Of a stretch of 64,000 nt of DNA, positions 59,754 to 64,000 are shown piece by piece. How positions within the stretch are numbered: the stretch's first letter is position 1; the number at the start of each line of letters is the position of its first letter. Under the pieces are notes generated by a model that worked only from the letters and a program-made list of their open reading frames with translations, was not told where the DNA came from and made no database searches. A program made the position numbers and the translations under genes. Source of the stretch: Terrabacter sp. MAHUQ-38 (GTDB taxonomy: Bacteria; Actinomycetota; Actinomycetes; Actinomycetales; Dermatophilaceae); assembly GCF_014518425.1 (NCBI RefSeq), contig NZ_JACVCU010000003.1, forward strand, positions 372,001 to 436,000. The letters run 5' to 3'.

Positions 59754-61036
59754 TTCGTCACCTCGGGGGCCGTCGGGACCTCCGAGGCGAGCTGGATGCG
59801 GAGCCGGGGTCGCGCTTGCGTCTGGAAGGTCACCGCGACATTCTGCCGACGCGCGACCCACAGGGCGACCGCGACCAGGCTCAGGCCGACTGCGACGGTG
59901 CCGATGCCGATGGTCCAGCGAGGTCCCCAGACGTCGCCGATCCAGCCGATCACCGGCGCACCCACCGGGGTGCCACCCATGAAGATGGCCATGTAGAGCG
60001 CCATGACGCGGCCGCGCATGACCGGGTCCACGCTCACCTGCACCATGGCGTTGGCCGTCGTGAGGGCGGTGAGCGCGGCCAGGCCGGTGGGCACGAGCAG
60101 GACCGCGAAGAGCACGTAGCTCGGCGCGATCGACAGGAAGGCGGTCGAGACCGTGAAGCCGAGGAGCGCGAGCAGCAGGACGCGAAGGCGTGGACGCGCC
60201 CGGCGGGCCGAGAGCAGCGCCGCCGTGAGCGAGCCGACGGCCATGACGGAGCCGAGCAGGCCGTACTCCCCCGCGCCCTTGTCGAAGACCTTCGTGGCCA
60301 TGAGCGCCATCGTCAGCTGGAAGTTCATGCCGAAGGTGCCGAGCACGAAGACGAGCGCCATGACGAGGATGAGGTCGGGGCGACCCTTGACGTAGCGCAG
60401 GCCCGCCCGGATCTGTCCCTTGCCTCGCGCCCTCGGTGACGGGGTGAGCAGGGCGGTGTTCATCCGCAGGAGCGCGGCGAGCACGAAGACGAACGTCGCG
60501 GCGTTGGCGTAGAGCGCCGGAGCGATGCCGAACCAGGCGATGACGAGGCCGGCGACGCCCGGGCCGACGAGGCGGCCGAGGTTGAACGACGCGCTGTTGA
60601 GCGCGACGGCGTTGGGCAGGTGCTCGGTGTCGACCATCTCCGAGACGAACGTCTGGCGTGCGGGGTTGTCGACGGCGGTCGCGACACCCTGGATGAACGC
60701 GAGCGCGTAGACGTGCCAGAGCTGCACGACCTCAGTCGCGGTGAGGACCGCGAGAAGTAGCGCCGTGACGAGCAGGGCGGTCTGGGTCAGGAAGAGGATG
60801 CGACGCTTGGGGAAGCGGTCGACGAGCATCCCCGCGAAGGGCGCGAGGACGAGGAACGGGAGGAACTGGAGTCCTGTGACGATCCCGAGCGCGGTCGCCG
60901 AGTGGTCGGTGAGGACGGTGAGCACGAGCCAGTCCTGGGCGACCCGGCCCATCCACGTGCCGACGTTGGAGACGATCGCGCCGGAGGCGTAGATGCGGTA
61001 GTTCGGGATGGAGAGGGAGTGGAAGGTGGGGCTCAT
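59750..61036 (-). CDS. MFS transporter of the MarR operon
   Basis: 428 aa with 12 helices. DHA3/EntS-like features: FHSLSIPNYRIYASGAIVSN start, GMLVDRFPKRRIL loop, and FIQGVATAVDNPARQTFVSEMV. EntS-type members export siderophores, others export drugs. Its ATG overlaps the MarR stop (ATGA), so it is the MarR-controlled pump; substrate unknown. Confidence 0.9.
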   Translation of the reverse strand: MSPTFHSLSIPNYRIYASGAIVSNVGTWMGRVAQDWLVLTVLTDHSATALGIVTGLQFLPFLVLAPFAGMLVDRFPKRRILFLTQTALLVTALLLAVLTATEVVQLWHVYALAFIQGVATAVDNPARQTFVSEMVDTEHLPNAVALNSASFNLGRLVGPGVAGLVIAWFGIAPALYANAATFVFVLAALLRMNTALLTPSPRARGKGQIRAGLRYVKGRPDLILVMALVFVLGTFGMNFQLTMALMATKVFDKGAGEYGLLGSVMAVGSLTAALLSARRARPRLRVLLLALLGFTVSTAFLSIAPSYVLFAVLLVPTGLAALTALTTANAMVQVSVDPVMRGRVMALYMAIFMGGTPVGAPVIGWIGDVWGPRWTIGIGTVAVGLSLVAVALWVARRQNVAVTFQTQARPRLRIQLASEVPTAPEVTK

Positions 61037-61482
61037 TCGCTGGCCACCTTGGCCAGCACGTCGGCCGCGCGCTGCAGCAGCTCCCGCTCCTCGTCCGTGA
61101 GGTGCTCGAAGCGCGAGAGCATCCACTCGTCGCGGTGCCGGCGGATGCGGCGCAGCGCCTTGCGCCCTTCGGGCGTGAGCGACAGGATCACCTGCCGCCC
61201 GTCGGTCGGGTCGTCGGCGCGGGCGACGTAGCCGCGCTCGACGAGGGCGCTCGTCGTTCGCTTCATGCTCGGCGCCGACACGCGCTCGATGTCGGCGAGC
61301 TCGCTGTTGGTGCGCGTGGTGTCCTCGAGGCGGGCCAGCACCGAGAAGTGGTGCGGCGGCAGCTCGCGGTCGGACTCGAAGCGGACGCGGCGCGAGATGC
61401 GCATGCACGCGAGGCGGATGTCGTTGGAGAGCGAGACGAGCTCAGCCCTCGAGAGGGAGGCGATCTGGGTCTTGGTACGCAA
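61033..61482 (-). CDS. MarR-family regulator
   Basis: 149 aa, TTG start (61482). Winged helix-turn-helix: LPPHHFSVLARLEDTTRTNS, SAPSMKRTTSALVERGYVAR, DPTDGRQVILSLTPEGRKAL (the wing). First gene of the operon with the MFS pump. An AT-rich inverted repeat lies 30 bp upstream and is the probable operator. Confidence 0.9.
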   Translation of the reverse strand: MRTKTQIASLSRAELVSLSNDIRLACMRISRRVRFESDRELPPHHFSVLARLEDTTRTNSELADIERVSAPSMKRTTSALVERGYVARADDPTDGRQVILSLTPEGRKALRRIRRHRDEWMLSRFEHLTDEERELLQRAADVLAKVASE

Positions 61483-61511
61483 GGTGGTCCTCGGAAGTAC
61501 AGTCTGGTGAT

Positions 61512-61539
61512 GCTTAGCCTAACTCATTACCTCGGCTAA
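61512..61539. promoter_or_regulatory. Inverted repeat upstream of the marR operon
   Basis: TTAGCC (61514-61519) and GGCTAA (61534-61539) in an A+T-rich stretch 32 bp before the marR start. The left part read on the minus strand, GTTAGGCTAAGC, also resembles the core of a DtxR/IdeR box. MarR autoregulation or iron control are both possible. Confidence 0.5.
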
Positions 61540-61574
61540 CCATTCCCCCATTTCGCGTTGGACCTCTGGGTACG

Positions 61575-61612
61575 CGTGAAGGCCCCCTCCCCAGCGGGAG
61601 GGGGCCTTCACG
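61575..61612 (-). terminator. Hairpin terminator after the nucleobase permease
   Basis: Arms 61575-61591 and 61596-61612 form a perfect 17-bp stem with a 4-base loop, 21 bp after the permease stop. Confidence 0.9.
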
Positions 61613-61633
61613 GCATACGACGTCGGGGTTGTC

Positions 61634-63133
61634 TCAGGTGAGGACCGACTCCAGCGGGGTCTTGAGGAAGTACACGACGAAGAATGCCGCCACGACCCAC
61701 AGCAGCGGGTGGACCTGGCGCGCGTGACCCTTCGCCACCTTGACGAGCACCCAGGCGATGAACCCCGCGCCGATGCCGACGGTGATGTTGTAGGTGAACG
61801 GCATGAGCACGATCGTGAGGAAGGCCGGCAGCGCAACCTCCATGTCGTCCCACTCGATGTTCTTGACCTGGGTCATCATCAGGAAGCCGACGACGACCAG
61901 TGCCGGTGCTGCGGCCTCGGAGGGCACGACCGCGAAGAGCGGGGCGAGGAACGTCGCGAGCAGGAAGAGCACACCGGTCACGATCGAGGCGAGCCCCGTT
62001 CGGGCCCCTTCCTCGACACCCGCCGCTGACTCGATGTAGGACGTGTTGCTGCTGACGCCGCCGGCGCCACCCGCGATCGCGGCGACCGAGTCGACGACGA
62101 GGATGCGGTCGGTGTGCGGCGGGTTGCCCTGGGCGTCGAGGAGCCTGGCCTCGGTGCCGATGGCGACGACGGTGCCCATTGTGTCGAAGAAGTCGGCGAG
62201 GAGCAGCGAGAAGACGAACATGGCGGCCGTGACGAGGCCGAGCTTCTCGAACGAGCCGAGCAGGCTGAACTGGCCGAGGATGCCGAGGTCCGGGGTGTTC
62301 GTGATCGACGGCGGGAGCGCGGGAACGGTGAGCTGCCAGGTGTCGGGGTTGGTGAGAGCGCCCTTGTCGTCGTACACACGCGGGCCGAGCTCGAAGATCG
62401 CCTCGAGGACCATGGCGAGCGCTGTCGCCGCGACGATGCCGATGAGGATCGCGCCCTTGACCTTGCGGATGAGCAGCACGGCGATGAGGAAGACGCCGAC
62501 GACGAAGACCAGCGTCGGCCAGCCGTTGAGGCTGCCGCCGATGCCGAGCTCGCTCGGGACGGCGCCCGGCGTCGTGGGGCGGCGCGCGAAGCCCGCGTCG
62601 ATGAGGCCGATGTAGGCGATGAAGAGGCCGATGCCCACCGAGATCGCGACCTTGAGCGGCGCCGGAATCGCTCTGAAGACGGCCTTGCGGAAGCCGGTCA
62701 GCACGAGCACGAGGATGATGACGCCCTCGATGACGACCAGGCCCATGAGGTCGGCGTACGTGATCTTGTCGGCCGCGTGGGTGATCACCATGCCGGTGAT
62801 CAGGCCGTTGATGCCCAGGCCGGCCGCCAGGGCGATCGGGAAGTTCGCGAAGAGCCCCATCGCGATGGACATGACGCCCGCGATGACGGCCGTGCCGACC
62901 GCGACGAGCAGCTTGCTGTGGATCAGGTCGGTCGTGCCGCCGATCATCGTGCCCGAGCCGTCGACGACACCGGACAGGATGATCGGGTTGAGGACCACGA
63001 TGTAGACCATCGTGAAGAACGTGACGAAGCCGCCCCGGACCTCCCGCGCGAGGGTCGACCCGCGCTCGGTGATCTTGAAGAAGCGGTCCAGCCCGGCCGC
63101 GGCCGCCGGACGAGTGCGCGTATCGGTGGACAT
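61634..63133 (-). CDS. NCS2-family purine permease (AzgA-like)
   Basis: 499 aa from ATG 63133. AzgA-type proton symporter for adenine, guanine or hypoxanthine: ERGSTLAREVRGGFVTFFTMVYIVVLNP start, GLGINGLITGMVI, and DFFDTMGTVVAIG with the ligand-contacting acidic residue; ESAAGVEEGARTGLASIV is the second signature. About 12-14 membrane helices. Single gene with own terminator. No purine riboswitch seen in the short leader. Confidence 0.92.
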   Translation of the reverse strand: MSTDTRTRPAAAAGLDRFFKITERGSTLAREVRGGFVTFFTMVYIVVLNPIILSGVVDGSGTMIGGTTDLIHSKLLVAVGTAVIAGVMSIAMGLFANFPIALAAGLGINGLITGMVITHAADKITYADLMGLVVIEGVIILVLVLTGFRKAVFRAIPAPLKVAISVGIGLFIAYIGLIDAGFARRPTTPGAVPSELGIGGSLNGWPTLVFVVGVFLIAVLLIRKVKGAILIGIVAATALAMVLEAIFELGPRVYDDKGALTNPDTWQLTVPALPPSITNTPDLGILGQFSLLGSFEKLGLVTAAMFVFSLLLADFFDTMGTVVAIGTEARLLDAQGNPPHTDRILVVDSVAAIAGGAGGVSSNTSYIESAAGVEEGARTGLASIVTGVLFLLATFLAPLFAVVPSEAAAPALVVVGFLMMTQVKNIEWDDMEVALPAFLTIVLMPFTYNITVGIGAGFIAWVLVKVAKGHARQVHPLLWVVAAFFVVYFLKTPLESVLT

Positions 63134-63192
63134 GGCGCACACCCTAGTGGCGCGCCGTTCGGGCCGGGTGCCGAGACCCTAGGCTGTCTGCC

Positions 63193-63447
63193 GTGACCGA
63201 CGAGCCCACCCACGACGAGCCGACGACGCCCCAGCAGATCGAGCCGCTCCACGTGCCGATGCTGCGGATCGTCGAGGTCGGAATCGCCCTGTGGGTCGTC
63301 GCGCTCGTCATCACGCTCGCCGTGCCCGCACTGCACGAGGGCGGCCGTGACTGGTGGCCGTGGGCCTGCGTCGCCGGCGTCCTGCTGGGCGGCATGGGGT
63401 GGGCCTACGTGCGCCGGGGCCGGGGCAACGCGCGCGACGCCGCCTGA
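63193..63447 (+). CDS. DUF2530 membrane protein
   Basis: 84 aa, GTG start. Polar N-terminus (PTTPQQIEPLHVPMLRIVEVG), two membrane helices (WVVALVITLAVPAL; WACVAGVLLGGMGWAYV) and a basic end RRGRGNARDAA, the pattern of DUF2530, found only in actinobacteria. Function unknown. Convergent with DUF3027. Confidence 0.85.
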   Translation: MTDEPTHDEPTTPQQIEPLHVPMLRIVEVGIALWVVALVITLAVPALHEGGRDWWPWACVAGVLLGGMGWAYVRRGRGNARDAA

Positions 63448-63477
63448 GCGCCCTCTCGCGACCCGACGGCCCCAGAA

Positions 63478-63514
63478 CGGACGAACCACCCGGTATGCCG
63501 GGGTGGTTCGTCCG
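63478..63514. terminator. Bidirectional hairpin terminator
   Basis: CGGACGAACCACCC (63478-63491) pairs perfectly with 63501-63514 between convergent DUF2530 and DUF3027 genes. Confidence 0.88.
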
Positions 63515-63526
63515 AGGTCAGGGCAG

Positions 63527-64000
63527 TCAGTCGGTGACCGGGTCGTCGGAGCCGTGCTGCTCCTCGTCGGGCGCCTCGACCGACGACGTCTCCTCCGTCG
63601 GGAGCTCCTCGACCGGGATCTCCTCGACCGGGGTCTCGTCCTCGCCGGTGGGCTCGGCCGGGGTCGCGTCCTCGGCGGCGCGCTCGGCCGGCTCGAGGTC
63701 GACGGCGAACTCGTCGACGATCGGGTCGCCGACCGACGTCGGCTCGGGGTGGTCCATGTCGGTCTCGGAGTGGGCGCCGCAGCCGTGGTCGAGCGAGACG
63801 ACGCGGCCGTCGGACGGGCTCCACTCGTTGGCGCACACCCCGAACGTCGCGCGCAGGGCGCCGGCCATCGGCAGGAAGTAGCCGCAGGTCGTGCACTGCG
63901 CGGTGGCCTTGAGCGCGATCTCGGACGTCGGGCCCGCCTCGCCTTCGTACCACCGGGTCGCGGCGACCTCGCGGCCCTCGGCCGAGAGCACGCGTGGCCG
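63527..64000 (-). CDS. DUF3027 protein, 5' end off window
   Basis: The visible 157 codons continue past base 64000. They hold the family's cysteine-containing core (QCTTCGYFLPMAGALRATFG, VCANEWSPSDGRVVSLDHGCGAHSE), probably a metal-binding fold, then an acidic disordered tail (EEIPVEELPTEETSS). DUF3027 is actinobacterial and of unknown role, often beside DUF2530 as here. Confidence 0.88.
   Translation of the reverse strand, partial: RPRVLSAEGREVAATRWYEGEAGPTSEIALKATAQCTTCGYFLPMAGALRATFGVCANEWSPSDGRVVSLDHGCGAHSETDMDHPEPTSVGDPIVDEFAVDLEPAERAAEDATPAEPTGEDETPVEEIPVEELPTEETSSVEAPDEEQHGSDDPVTD

Overview
The window is high-GC, gene-dense DNA (roughly 70% GC, many GTG starts, frequent 4-nt ATGA/GTGA stop-start overlaps) from an actinobacterium. 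GAF-ANTAR, DtxR/IdeR, DUF2530/DUF3027, an actinobacterial c-di-AMP riboswitch in front of an NlpC/P60 gene and a Pnkp/Hen1 pair all fit. Frequent GGCATAC/GTATGCC words resemble what I remember of Intrasporangiaceae (Janibacter/Terrabacter-like), but that family assignment is inference. I saw no rRNA, intact tRNA, complete insertion sequence or CRISPR array.

Layout. 1-3.4 kb: a sugar ABC importer (right-hand part only) divergent from its LacI regulator, with two LacI-type operators between them. 3.4-5.0 kb: a gene-poor scar holding the 3' half of a tRNA-Ser(CGA) flanked by paired TGAGACT repeats, two strong hairpins and a truncated SRPBCC gene. 5-7 kb: a DUF3800 protein and a GAF-ANTAR protein. 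7-11 kb: the pnkp-hen1 RNA-repair operon. 11-12.5 kb: two broken genes, an N-terminally deleted FAD/Rieske oxidoreductase and a frameshifted SufR-like regulator. 12.8-15.4 kb: a four-gene coupled operon (30-aa membrane peptide, lipoprotein, NRAMP-like transporter with altered metal site, PRC-barrel protein). 15.5-18.9 kb: a second carbohydrate ABC importer behind its own operator.

18.9-38.8 kb is an amino-acid catabolic district. It has an amino-acid permease fused to a USP-like domain and coupled to a stress protein; a PucR regulator with proline dehydrogenase and P5C dehydrogenase; an RCK-type channel-like protein; and five genes that together spell a route from pipecolate/lysine to 2-oxoglutarate: FAD amine oxidase, aminoadipate-semialdehyde dehydrogenase, an amino-acid dehydrogenase coupled to the 2-oxoadipate enzyme HglS, and a YdiJ-type D-2-hydroxyglutarate dehydrogenase, with two LysR regulators. 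A 19-bp element shared by the permease promoter and the LysR/dehydrogenase promoter suggests one regulon. The district is nearly free of the GGCATAC word common on both sides.

39-64 kb looks like conserved chromosome: a MASE1-SpoIIE-HATPase stress sensor with its STAS partner; an ECF sigma fused to its own anti-sigma; a DsbA-like protein; NlpC/P60 under a c-di-AMP riboswitch; IdeR and neighbouring membrane proteins; a 12-codon ORF with an extreme Shine-Dalgarno and its own promoter and terminator; pdxH, citrate synthase, a secreted PQQ sugar dehydrogenase, serC, a lytic transglycosylase, ferritin, a MarR-MFS operon, a nucleobase permease, DUF2530 and the start-truncated DUF3027 at the edge. 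All assignments are from reading the sequence without database searches.
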